Below are positions 1 to 8,204 of a stretch of 64,000 nucleotides of DNA, in pieces; the stretch's first letter is position 1, and each line of letters starts with the position of its first letter. This DNA comes from Burkholderia sp. SRS-W-2-2016 (GTDB taxonomy: Bacteria; Pseudomonadota; Gammaproteobacteria; Burkholderiales; Burkholderiaceae), in the NCBI RefSeq assembly GCF_001931485.1, contig NZ_MSDV01000063.1, forward strand, positions 62,001-126,000, read 5' to 3'. The position numbers and the translations under genes are program-made. Below the pieces are notes generated by a model that saw only the letters and a list, made by a program, of their open reading frames with translations, was not told the DNA's origin and searched no databases.

Positions 1-1
1 C

Positions 2-418
2 AATCGCAACGCGTCGGATGCGACCGTCGCGACGCTCGCGCGGATGATGGTGCCGGTAGTCGCGCTGGTCGCGGTCGGCTTCACGCTGAACGGCGGCGAG
101 ACGATCGTCGCGCTGCTGCTGATGGGCTACAACTTCGTGACTCAGCTGTTCCCGGCGGTGATCTGCAGCCTGTTCCCGAACAATCGCGCGACCAAGCAAG
201 GCGCGTTCTGCGGGATCCTGGCCGGCGTCGTGGTGGTGGCGCTGACCACGATGCTGCACTGGAGCGTCGGTCAGCTGATGCCGTTCCTGCCGGAGCCGCT
301 GAAGGACGTGAACATCGGCTTCCTCGCGCTGTTCGTGAACGTGATCGTGTTCGTGATCGTCAGCGCGGTCACGCAGCCGCGCGCGGCCGAGCAGAAGAGC
401 CACGCGTCGGTGCATTGA
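2..418 (+). CDS. Sodium:solute symporter (SSS family), C-terminal part
   Basis: This is the 3' end of a membrane transporter cut by the left edge; the frame is open from base 2. The visible 138 residues contain about three hydrophobic helices (starting MVPVVALVAVGF, ILAGVVVVALTT and FLALFVNVIVFV) and end in a short polar tail. The FPAVICSLFPNN and FCGILAG stretches are typical of the last helices of SSS-family Na+/substrate symporters of the monocarboxylate/pantothenate type. The substrate cannot be read from this fragment. A glutathione transferase starts 13 bp downstream, so the two may be co-transcribed. Confidence 0.75.
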   Translation, partial: NRNASDATVATLARMMVPVVALVAVGFTLNGGETIVALLLMGYNFVTQLFPAVICSLFPNNRATKQGAFCGILAGVVVVALTTMLHWSVGQLMPFLPEPLKDVNIGFLALFVNVIVFVIVSAVTQPRAAEQKSHASVH

Positions 419-431
419 GGACAACGCATCG

Positions 432-1079
432 ATGTCTTACGTTCTGTACTACTCGCCTGGCGCGGCCAGCATGCCGGTGCACTGGATGCTGGTCGAACTG
501 GGCGTGCCGTTCGAGGCCCGCCTCACCGATATCGACGCGGGCCGCCAGCGCGACCCCGAGTATCTGCGGCTGAACCCGGCCGGGCGGGTGCCGACGCTGG
601 TGGTCGACGGCGTGCCGCGGCACGAGTCGGCCGCGCTGCTGATGCTGCTCGCCGAGCGGCATCCGGACAGCGGTCTCGCGCCCGCGCCCGGCACCGCCGA
701 GCGCGGCGCGTGGTTCGAATGGATGGTGTTCCTCGCGAACACGCTGCTGCCGGCGATGCGCGACTGGTTCTACGCGGCCAGCGACGGCGATCCGGCCGGC
801 GCCGAGGGCGTCCGCGCGCTCGCGTGCCGGCGCATCGAGAATGCGTGTGCGCGGCTCGATGCGCATTTCGCGGACGGGCACGAGTATCTGGTGGGTGGGC
901 GGCTCAGCACCGCCGATCTGCTCGCGCTGGTGCTGCTGCGCTGGACCCGCAATATGCCGCGGCCGGCGACGAGCGGCTGGCCGCATCTGGCCGCGTATAT
1001 TCAACGGCTGCGCGCGTTGCCGTCGTTTATCGAGGTCAATGAGCGGGAGGGGTTGACGGAGTGGCGGAACGAAGATTGA
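432..1079 (+). CDS. Glutathione S-transferase family protein
   Basis: A 215-residue cytosolic GST. The N-terminal thioredoxin-like domain (about 1-80) starts YVLYYSPGAASM and has the GSH-binding NPAGRVPTLV segment (cis-proline after VP) and the HESAALLMLLAE helix. The helical C-terminal domain (about 90-200) contains the STADLLALVLL motif expected after the N-capping box. Length fits the family. The ATG follows AGGACA closely and lies 13 bp after the symporter stop, which suggests one transcript. The family conjugates or isomerises substrates with glutathione; the actual substrate is unknown. A second, unrelated-looking GST lies at 10.5 kb. Confidence 0.9.
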   Translation: MSYVLYYSPGAASMPVHWMLVELGVPFEARLTDIDAGRQRDPEYLRLNPAGRVPTLVVDGVPRHESAALLMLLAERHPDSGLAPAPGTAERGAWFEWMVFLANTLLPAMRDWFYAASDGDPAGAEGVRALACRRIENACARLDAHFADGHEYLVGGRLSTADLLALVLLRWTRNMPRPATSGWPHLAAYIQRLRALPSFIEVNEREGLTEWRNED

Positions 1080-1190
1080 GATGCACCGCCCGATCCGGCT
1101 CGACCTGAAAACCGCCTGTCCGCTTGCCGGCTCGAGTCCGGTCCCCTGCACCAACGCGCCGCAGCGCGTTCAGTTGCGCATCGCCTCGCC

Positions 1191-2525
1191 TCACGCCGGC
1201 GCCTGCCGGCCGCCATGCGTCGCGAACGCATAGCCGTTCTTGCCGCCGCGCTTGACCTGGTACATCGCCGCATCGGCGACCGCGAGCAGGCGCCGGTGAT
1301 CGTCGACATCGTCGGGAAAACTGGCGATGCCGATACTCGCTCGCACCAGCCCCAGACCCATTTCCTCATCCGTGTCGATCACGCAGGCGATCAGCCGGCG
1401 CGCGATCTCGGCCAGTTCCCCCTGACTCGAAAACGCCGGCACCAGCACCGCGAATTCGTCGCCGCCGATCCGCGCGACCAGATCCGTCTTGCGCACCGAC
1501 GCGAGAAAGCGCGCCGATACCGCGGCGAGGAATTCGTCGCCCGTCCGGTGACCGTATGAATCGTTGACCTGCTTGAAGCCGTCGAGATCGACATACAGCA
1601 CGGCCATCCGCGCTTCCGCGAGCGGGCCCGGCGCGTCGCCGGCGGCGCCGTCGAGTGCGGTCTGCAGCTTGCGGCGGTTCGGCAGACCGGTCAGCGCATC
1701 GTGCAGCGACGCGTGCTCGAACTCGTGCGACTGGCCGACCAGCTGCCGGTTGCGCTTCGCGTACATGCCGAGCGCGCTGAACAACATCAGGAACAGCAAC
1801 GCGGCTAGGGCGATCAGCACGCGCGCGACGTGAGTGACGCGCAAACGTAGATCGGCGCTCGATGCATCGCGTTGCGCGCGCCAGTAGGCGGCGACGCCGC
1901 GCAGCACGATGGCGGCGTCGGCGGTTGGGGCGGGGCTCGGGTTGGGAGGTGGGCCCGTGCCGGGGGACGGCCTTCGGTCTGCGCCCCCGGCTCCGCTTCG
2001 GCCTGCGTTTTCGCGCGGGGGCGCGGCGGCGCCCGTGTCGCTGCGCGGCGTCGCGCCCGCGGCGGCCGCGGCCATCAGCTCGCGCGGCACATGCGGCGCC
2101 GGCGCCGGACTCGCGTTGACGAGCGCGGCGAACGACGCGAAGTGTCGCGCGTATTCGGCGCGCGCGTCGCCGTATCCCTTCGCGAACTCCGTGTCGTGTC
2201 TGGCCAGCGCGGCGGGCACGCGCTGCCACACCGCCCACTGCTCGCGCGCGCTGTCGGCGCGCGCGGCCGCGTCGAGCACGAGCGCCGCGTACTCCTGCCG
2301 CAACTGGTCGGAAAGCACCATGCGGACCTGGGTCGCCAGATACAGCAGGCCGATCTGCAGACACACCAGCGCGACCACCGCGATGCTGGTGGGACCGGGC
2401 CGGATCAGCCATGCCGGCAGGCGCGCGCGGGCCGGGGAACGTGCGCGCGCGGCGTCGTCGGGAGTGCCGGGCGCGCCGCTGGCGCGCTTACGGATGCGAG
2501 TAGATGTCCTGTTGCTGGCGGCCAC
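1191..2525 (-). CDS. Membrane-anchored diguanylate cyclase (GGDEF)
   Basis: The C-terminal half is a full GGDEF domain with an intact RIGGDEF active-site signature, preceded five residues upstream by RKTD, a match to the RxxD product-inhibition site. It should make c-di-GMP from two GTP. Two hydrophobic helices (SIAVVALVCLQIGLLYL, and VLIALAALLFLMLFSALG) bracket a roughly 150-residue periplasmic region with a Pro/Ala/Gly-rich low-complexity stretch, so this is a transmembrane sensor. No EAL domain is present. The start is uncertain: I use GTG at 2525; the frame is open to a TTG at 2576. Either start overlaps the 3' end of the upstream gene, which suggests coupled expression. Confidence 0.9.
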   Translation of the reverse strand: MAASNRTSTRIRKRASGAPGTPDDAARARSPARARLPAWLIRPGPTSIAVVALVCLQIGLLYLATQVRMVLSDQLRQEYAALVLDAAARADSAREQWAVWQRVPAALARHDTEFAKGYGDARAEYARHFASFAALVNASPAPAPHVPRELMAAAAAGATPRSDTGAAAPPRENAGRSGAGGADRRPSPGTGPPPNPSPAPTADAAIVLRGVAAYWRAQRDASSADLRLRVTHVARVLIALAALLFLMLFSALGMYAKRNRQLVGQSHEFEHASLHDALTGLPNRRKLQTALDGAAGDAPGPLAEARMAVLYVDLDGFKQVNDSYGHRTGDEFLAAVSARFLASVRKTDLVARIGGDEFAVLVPAFSSQGELAEIARRLIACVIDTDEEMGLGLVRASIGIASFPDDVDDHRRLLAVADAAMYQVKRGGKNGYAFATHGGRQAPA

Positions 2526-3375
2526 TGTGATGTTGACGGTAGCTCGCGCGGCGGAAGAACTGGCCCACCCGCGCAAACAGATTGGTCGAGTGCTTCGCGT
2601 TCGACGGCGCCGCGCGCCGCTCCTGCGCGAGTCGCGGGTCCTTCGCCGGACGCGCGTTCGCCGGTTGTTGTGCCGCGGCGACGTTTGCGGCGTTTGTGGC
2701 GTTTGCGGCGGACGGGTTGAGCGGAGACGGCGGGTAGAGGTCGAGGGCTGTCGGTGCGTCGGCTGGGTCGGAACTACTAGTGGCCGTGTTGTAAGCGGTA
2801 GTGTCGGCGGTGCTCGTACTGTTGCTGGCGAGGCTGTCGGGCGGGTTGTCAGTCGTGGCGGCGAGCGTGCTGTCGGTGGGTTGGCCTGTGGCCTGATCGG
2901 GCCGACTATCGGCAGTGTTATTAGCCGCGTTATTGGCCGGGCGCTCGGTCATGGTGTCGGATACCGTCGTACCCGGCGCATCCTGGCTGATCTGCCCGGC
3001 CCACGCGTCCCGCCCGGTGCGGTTTTCATGCCGGCCCGCGAGTTCGAGGTTTCCGGCGCTTGGCGTGGGCTGCGCCGCCGCAACCGCGGGCGGCGTAGCC
3101 ACGCGCACCTGCCCCGCGGTCGATGACCCGAGTGCCGCGCGCGCACTCGCGATCGCGTCCGCATAGGTCTGCTGGTCGTGATTGAACCAGACGCTGTAGG
3201 CGACCGTGCCCATCACGCCGAAGGTCAGCGCCGTGGCCGCCGCGATGCACAACGCGAGACGCCCGAAGCGCGGCGGCGCTGGCCTCGTCGCGCGCGATCC
3301 GTAGAAGTCCGTATCGAAATCCGGGCTCTCCGCAGTGGAACGACGCAGCTCAATATCGTCGAGATCGGTAGCCAT
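2488..3375 (-). CDS. Single-pass membrane protein with Asn/Thr/Ala-rich linker, unknown function
   Basis: A 295-residue protein I do not recognise. An acidic N-terminus of about 45 residues is followed by one transmembrane helix (LALCIAAATALTFGVMGTVAYSV), then a long low-complexity segment rich in Ala, Asn, Thr, Ser and Asp (about residues 120-245), and a basic C-terminus (FARVGQFFRRASYRQ). It most likely sits in the inner membrane with the linker in the periplasm. GGAG lies 9 bases before the ATG. Its 3' end overlaps the diguanylate cyclase gene, so it may act in the same signalling unit. The linker has a more relaxed base composition than its neighbours. Confidence 0.6.
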   Translation of the reverse strand: MATDLDDIELRRSTAESPDFDTDFYGSRATRPAPPRFGRLALCIAAATALTFGVMGTVAYSVWFNHDQQTYADAIASARAALGSSTAGQVRVATPPAVAAAQPTPSAGNLELAGRHENRTGRDAWAGQISQDAPGTTVSDTMTERPANNAANNTADSRPDQATGQPTDSTLAATTDNPPDSLASNSTSTADTTAYNTATSSSDPADAPTALDLYPPSPLNPSAANATNAANVAAAQQPANARPAKDPRLAQERRAAPSNAKHSTNLFARVGQFFRRASYRQHHSGRQQQDIYSHP

Positions 3376-3799
3376 CGCACACGCTCCAGGGTTCTGTCAC
3401 ATCCGGCTGATTCCCGTTTCAAACGCCCCGCCCGGCCGCGCGCCGGATCGGCTGAAAAAAACGTGCAACGCAGGTAAAAGCTTCAATGGCAGCCACCCGC
3501 GAGATGCCCCGCATCGGCCCGACACGCGCAATGCGACGGGCTTTCGGCGAAATGCGCCAACGACGCCGCCCTGTGGTGAGCAACAATTACGCCTGTCAGG
3601 CCGCATGCGCCAGAGCGATGTGGCGGGTCGCTTGAAACAGGTTGGGAAGCCCGCGCGCCCGGGGTAGCCTGCGCAAGGGCCGGTCGCGTTGGCGCCGCGC
3701 CGGCTGCCGAAATTGTCGTCGGCTAGTGGTAAGGTCACGTCCGCGCGTCGCGCGAAGCCGTGCGATGCGCGCTTCCCAGTCATCGTCAGCACAAAAATC
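3376..3799. other. Divergent intergenic region
   Basis: Separates the minus-strand membrane protein from the plus-strand exporter-like gene, so it should hold two outward-facing promoters. I see no clear -35/-10 pair, no strong hairpin and no credible gene. Short open frames here lack ribosome sites and family resemblance. Confidence 0.4.
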
Positions 3800-4867
3800 A
3801 TGTCCAACGTGTATCTGCACAAACCTCTCACACCGTGGCACCGTGCGCTCGCGCGTTTTTCGCTGTCGGAGACCGCCAAATACGCGAAGCTGACGCTCGG
3901 TCTGTGGATCGGTTTCGGCATTCCGTACCTGCTTGGCTATCCTGACGCCGCGGTGCCGCTGGCCGGTTCGACGATGCTGACGCTGGCGCTCGGAAGCTCG
4001 ATTTCGGCGGCCCGCAGCTACTTCTACAAACGGGTGTTTTCGAACGTGGTCGCGATGCCGATCGGCACGCTGCTGATCTGGCTGACCGCGCCGCATCTGT
4101 GGCTCGGCGCGGCGCTGTTGCCGGTGGTGATTTTCAGCATCGTCGCGCTGCGGCCGTCGCTGTTCCAGATGACCAGCATCACGGTGCCGATCACGCTGGT
4201 GCTGTACACCGGCGAGCACCTTCCGCTGCTCGAACAGCGGCTGATCGGCGTCGTGCTCGGCATGTTCCTCGGCTTCGTGTTGCAGCAGATCGCATTTCCG
4301 CCCGATCACGGCTTCTGGGCGAACACGCTCGTCAACGACGGCAATGACCAGGCGACCAGCGTGGTCGGGCAACTGGCCGAAGGCAAACTCGACAAGGCGC
4401 AGATCAAACCGGCCGCCGCGAAGCTGCGCGCGCTGAGCACGAACCTGAAGCAGGCGCATCAGCTGCTGAAGAACGACCTCGATCAGGCGTGGGTGTCGCC
4501 GCATCTGGCACGCAACGAGGTGCGGCTGCCGGTGTTCGCCGCTTATCAGGAGACCTTCGATTCGCTGGTCAACTTCCTCGAAACGATGGACACGTTTCAC
4601 GACCAGTTCGCCGCGCTCGATGCGGGCTGGCGCGAAGCGTTTCTCGCGCGCCTCGCGGTCCTCGTGAATACGCACCGGCAACTGGCCGAGGCGGCGGATT
4701 TGCGGGTCGAGCATGAAGCGCTCGCGTCGCCGCCGTTGCAGATGGAGGATTTGCGGCAGTTGACTGAGGATTTGCCGGCGTCGAGTGTGTTTACCAGTGT
4801 GTATCTCGGTCATTTGACCGGGTACGGGATCATGCTGTGCCGGTTGAGTGATATGCATGCGGCTTGA
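3800..4867 (+). CDS. FUSC / aromatic acid exporter-like membrane protein
   Basis: A 355-residue protein with an N-terminal half of about six membrane helices (LTLGLWIGFGIPYLLG, VPLAGSTMLTLALG, VVAMPIGTLLIWLTA, LLPVVIFSIVALRPSL, ITVPITLVLYTG, LIGVVLGMFLGFVLQQIAF) and a soluble helical C-terminal half. This is the half-length layout of the ArAE_1/FUSC superfamily, whose members export aromatic acids or polyamines; the substrate here is not known. I chose the ATG before SNVYLHKP, since the frame upstream is basic and unlike the family. The C-terminal half is rich in leucine and alanine helices and may be a regulatory domain. Confidence 0.7.
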   Translation: MSNVYLHKPLTPWHRALARFSLSETAKYAKLTLGLWIGFGIPYLLGYPDAAVPLAGSTMLTLALGSSISAARSYFYKRVFSNVVAMPIGTLLIWLTAPHLWLGAALLPVVIFSIVALRPSLFQMTSITVPITLVLYTGEHLPLLEQRLIGVVLGMFLGFVLQQIAFPPDHGFWANTLVNDGNDQATSVVGQLAEGKLDKAQIKPAAAKLRALSTNLKQAHQLLKNDLDQAWVSPHLARNEVRLPVFAAYQETFDSLVNFLETMDTFHDQFAALDAGWREAFLARLAVLVNTHRQLAEAADLRVEHEALASPPLQMEDLRQLTEDLPASSVFTSVYLGHLTGYGIMLCRLSDMHAA

Positions 4868-4995
4868 GAGGGTTTCGCATTACGCTTAGTGCAGGGCAAT
4901 TAGCAGAAAAAATAAAAATCCCGCCACCGGCGGCTGATTGTCGATTTAGTGCACCTAAAGTAATATTTCCACCGTCAATCCCACGGAGACCCGGA

Positions 4996-6099
4996 ATGGT
5001 GAAGGCGGCATTGAAAGTCATCGGAAGACCGATTTGGAAGCGAATGCAATTCCGTATCAATGCCGCGATCGACAAGCGCGTCGAAAATGATCGTGCCGAG
5101 GTAGTCCAACTCAGACAGCTGGCGAGCGACCTGAAAAAAGAAATCGATTCGCTGCAGATCGAAAAAAACCAGATCGTCCTGCATGCCGATCTCGACCAAA
5201 GAATTGCTGAAATGGTCCGGAACGTCGATCTCGACAAACGGATTGCCGACATGATCGGGCAGCGGATTTTCGTTCCGCCGCACGCACCGGCTGATACCGG
5301 CATCCCGTTCATGCGAAATTCGACCTGCTCGGTATCCGATCTGATGCATCCCAAATACGAGGAAATATGCAGGCGAATTAAATTCCCGCCGCATTTTCAT
5401 CGAAAGCTTTGGGAATGGGTATTCGTTATTCACCACCTCGAACAGCAAGGGATGCTGACCGCCGGAAAGCGGGGCTTATGTTTCGGCGTTGGACAGGAAC
5501 GTCTACCGGCTCTGTTCGCCAGCTACGGATGCGACATCATTGCGACCGATGCACCTCCCGAAATTGGTGTCGCGAACGGCTGGGCGGAAACGGGACAGCA
5601 TTCCAACGCGCTGGAAGAACTGCGCTGCGGCGAAATCATTGACGACGCCGAATTCGACAGGCGTGTCTCCCACCAGTTTTGCGACATGACGGCGATCCGG
5701 GACGATCTGACGGGCTTCGATTTCACGTGGTCGTCCTGCTGTTTCGAGCATCTGGGAGACCTCGAGGCCGGCATTCAGTTCGTGATCAACAGCGTGGAGA
5801 AAACGCTGAAACCGGGCGGCGTTGCAGTCCACACGACCGAATACAACCTGCTTTCGAATGACGAGACGCTCACGAGCGGACCCACCGTCATCTATCGCAA
5901 GCGAGATATCGAAGATCTCGCATCGAGATTGCGCGCCCGCGGACATGATGTTCAGCCGATCATCATCGCCCCGAACGATTACCCGCTCGATTTTCACGTC
6001 GATGCGCCGCCGTATATCGGCAACCCTCACCTTAAACTGCGGCTGGCCGAACACACGGCGACGTCGATTGGCCTCGTCATCAGAAGATCGATGAACTAG
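4996..6099 (+). CDS. SAM-dependent methyltransferase with N-terminal coiled coil
   Basis: A 367-residue protein. Residues 1-90 are charged and helical, with repeated LDQRIAEM/LDKRIADM blocks that look like a short coiled coil. The C-terminal 230 residues form a class I methyltransferase: GLCFGVGQERLP is motif I (SAM-binding loop), IIATDAP carries the acidic residue, FTWSSCCFEHLGD is motif IV and LKPGGVAVHTTEY is motif VI. GGAG sits 7 bases before the ATG; an upstream in-frame ATG at 4864 overlaps the previous gene and has no such site. GC is visibly lower than in neighbours, which suggests transfer. Relatives often modify glycans or O-antigen; the target is unknown. Confidence 0.8.
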   Translation: MVKAALKVIGRPIWKRMQFRINAAIDKRVENDRAEVVQLRQLASDLKKEIDSLQIEKNQIVLHADLDQRIAEMVRNVDLDKRIADMIGQRIFVPPHAPADTGIPFMRNSTCSVSDLMHPKYEEICRRIKFPPHFHRKLWEWVFVIHHLEQQGMLTAGKRGLCFGVGQERLPALFASYGCDIIATDAPPEIGVANGWAETGQHSNALEELRCGEIIDDAEFDRRVSHQFCDMTAIRDDLTGFDFTWSSCCFEHLGDLEAGIQFVINSVEKTLKPGGVAVHTTEYNLLSNDETLTSGPTVIYRKRDIEDLASRLRARGHDVQPIIIAPNDYPLDFHVDAPPYIGNPHLKLRLAEHTATSIGLVIRRSMN

Positions 6100-6344
6100 C
6101 TTCGGAAAGTTGGGGGTTGTGACGGCTTGATGGGTTACGACGGGGTTATTGTCGATGCCGTTACTGAACTTGCCGGAGTCGGGTCGCGAGACCCGACGTC
6201 GTGACGGGGCCATTTGCGGTAAATCCGGCAGCACCAGCCAGGCGCATCGATTGCTCGCTAGCGTGGTTCACCACTTAACGATCCTTTTCAGTTTGTCAGT
6301 CGTTTGTATGCTTCCATAGCGCCCCAGACCAAGGCGGAGGAAGC

Positions 6345-7256
6345 ATGTCGTTTCCTGAATGGGGTTGTTCGTATAACGCGCTGCACGTGCCCCTCACGAG
6401 CGACTGGCAATGCTCGCTGGTGCCGGCTTGCGAAGTCGAGGACGTGGATCGCGGCTGGCAGCTCTCATATGAGGAGCGCCAGAGAGTGCGCAAGGAACGC
6501 GAGGAACAGATCGAACAGGACCGGCAGGATTTCGACCGGCTCTTCCGGGTTTCCACTTGTCGTCACGCGGCCCGCTCCTGTAGCGACTTCGCCACTTATG
6601 CGGCATTTATCAGCGAACACCTTCGCATCTCGGGCTTGAGCGCGCCCGTCGATGGCGATGGCGTGACACGCATTCTTCGCGATGCGGTACGCGATGGCCG
6701 CCTCGTTCCGGCTATCAATCGCGCGTGGCGCGGCAGTCGACGGGTTGCCCGGCCCTACGGGCCGCAGAGCTGGCCAAAGCGAGCGCCGGATCCGCAGCCG
6801 ACTGTCTATGCCCTCCGTGACGGCCAGTTCATACCGCTCGACGCAAACGGACGCATGATCGATCGCACGCCATATGTTCCATCCAACGGTGGGTTTGATT
6901 GGCTTGGCGCGGTCGGAGCAATGTCGGGGGTGGCACTCGGCAGCGCGGGGCCTGGTTTTAATGGCAGTGACGGCGCGAACGCGACACTACTCGGCGATGC
7001 GCAGCCGTTCGAATATGGTTCGAGCGCGGAAATCGGCGCTACGACCGAAATCGCAGCGCGCGGCGTCAGGATGACCGGCAACAAGCCCGGCGGGTATCGC
7101 CTAAACCCCAATGGCCAGGACGTAGACTACTTTGATTCTCATGGCAACATATGCGCGCAATTTCACGCGAGCCACGGTGATCCTCATGGCCATAATTTCG
7201 ATTGTGGAATTAGAGACGACACGCACCTCCCGATGTCGCCGATAAACTTTGATTGA
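6345..7256 (+). CDS. Putative polymorphic (secreted) toxin
   Basis: A 303-residue protein. It has no signal peptide. Residues 40-65 are a charged helix (YEERQRVRKEREEQIEQD), residues 150-185 a proline-rich linker (VARPYGPQSWPKRAPDPQP), residues 186-235 a glycine-rich stretch. The last 60 residues form a compact domain rich in histidine: His266, His274, His277, His281, His283 and His294, in SHGN, QFHASHGD and PHGHNFD. That layout, delivery region plus short C-terminal domain followed by a coupled immunity-type gene, is typical of type VI-linked polymorphic toxins. A nuclease-like activity is a guess. A strong GCGGAGGAA ribosome site precedes the ATG. I do not see PAAR, Rhs or VgrG sequence in it. 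Confidence 0.55.
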   Translation: MSFPEWGCSYNALHVPLTSDWQCSLVPACEVEDVDRGWQLSYEERQRVRKEREEQIEQDRQDFDRLFRVSTCRHAARSCSDFATYAAFISEHLRISGLSAPVDGDGVTRILRDAVRDGRLVPAINRAWRGSRRVARPYGPQSWPKRAPDPQPTVYALRDGQFIPLDANGRMIDRTPYVPSNGGFDWLGAVGAMSGVALGSAGPGFNGSDGANATLLGDAQPFEYGSSAEIGATTEIAARGVRMTGNKPGGYRLNPNGQDVDYFDSHGNICAQFHASHGDPHGHNFDCGIRDDTHLPMSPINFD

Positions 7257-7738
7257 TGAGAGGTCATACTGTGGTCAATGAATCCAGCACGTGGGGTTGG
7301 GAACTCGCCGAAAACAACGATCTTTTGCTTAAGGCCTTCGGCTATTACCCTTCGTTTCATGATTCGGCGGTCGTGAGCGTTCGGTTCCTGAGAAACCGGC
7401 GCAGCCATGAAAGTACGACAGGTGAGCGGTTGCCACATGGACAGATGCGCTACCTTCTCGACATTCAGTTAGAAATATTGCATGGCCGCTATTGCGCTCC
7501 CCCCGAGAAAGGGAAAGCCGATTATCTGGTCATCGTTGACCTCCTGGATATCCGAAATTCGGAGATCGACGTAAACGTGATGCTTGAAGATGCCGCAATT
7601 GCCGACATCAATCTATTCGCTGCGCCGGGCGGACTAGTAGGCTTCGATCTGATGCCGAGCATTGGGCTTGATATCAAGGTGACCTGCAAGAACGTGGCTG
7701 TTGCGGGTATCAAACCATATCAGCGCACCGATTTTTAG
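7256..7738 (+). CDS. Putative immunity protein (Imm50-like)
   Basis: A 160-residue soluble protein. Near residue 25 it has GYYPSFHDSAVVSVRF; the SFHD(A/S) turn leading into a beta strand is the hallmark I associate with Imm50-like immunity proteins. The rest is predicted beta-rich (YLLDIQLEIL, YLVIVDLLDI, LVGFDLMPSIGLDIKV). The ATG overlaps the toxin stop in TGATG, so translation is coupled; an alternative GTG at 7271 has a well-placed GAGAGG and may be the true start. Its job would be to bind and neutralise the upstream toxin. Base composition is lower in GC than the flanking core genes, as in the toxin. Confidence 0.6.
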   Translation: MRGHTVVNESSTWGWELAENNDLLLKAFGYYPSFHDSAVVSVRFLRNRRSHESTTGERLPHGQMRYLLDIQLEILHGRYCAPPEKGKADYLVIVDLLDIRNSEIDVNVMLEDAAIADINLFAAPGGLVGFDLMPSIGLDIKVTCKNVAVAGIKPYQRTDF

Positions 7739-7779
7739 CCCTTGGGCGCCGCGTGCTCATCCGCCGTGCGCCCATCGGA

Positions 7780-8166
7780 TCACTGCACGGTAATAGTCGC
7801 CTTCATATTCGGATGAATGCCGCAAAAAATCTTGTACACCCCCGGCTTATCGAATTTGAACTGATACGTGTCGTTCTGATCCAGCGCGGCCGAGCGGAAC
7901 ATGCCGGCATCGTTGACGACCGTATGCGGCTCGCCGTCCAGGTTCTTCCATGTCACCGTGGTGCCGGCCTTGATGGTCAGCGCCATCGGCGTGAACATGA
8001 AGTTCTTGATCGTGATCGCGTTCGGCGTGTCCGCCACGGTTTGCGCATGCGCGGGCATCGGCATCGACATCGTGGTCTGCGCGACCCCAGCCGCCGCCGA
8101 CATGGCCAGAATCGCAAGACTCCCCAGCGCCACCGGCAGCGCGCGGCTTATCAGATTGAATAACAT
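7780..8166 (-). CDS. Periplasmic cupredoxin (amicyanin/plastocyanin-like)
   Basis: A 128-residue blue-copper protein. A signal peptide (LPVALGSLAILAMSAAAGVAQ) is followed by a Met/His-rich stretch (MSMPMPAHAQ) and a single cupredoxin domain. The type 1 copper ligands are visible: His in EPHTVV, then Cys, His and Met in FCGIHPNM. It would carry single electrons or handle copper in the periplasm. The ATG at 8166 follows GAGGAG; in-frame codons upstream lack a ribosome site. It lies 38 bp downstream of the metallophosphoesterase on the same strand, so the two probably form an operon. Confidence 0.9.
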   Translation of the reverse strand: MLFNLISRALPVALGSLAILAMSAAAGVAQTTMSMPMPAHAQTVADTPNAITIKNFMFTPMALTIKAGTTVTWKNLDGEPHTVVNDAGMFRSAALDQNDTYQFKFDKPGVYKIFCGIHPNMKATITVQ

Positions 8167-8204
8167 CGCGGATCTCCTCAAGAGCGTTTAAAAAGCGCAT
8201 GCGC

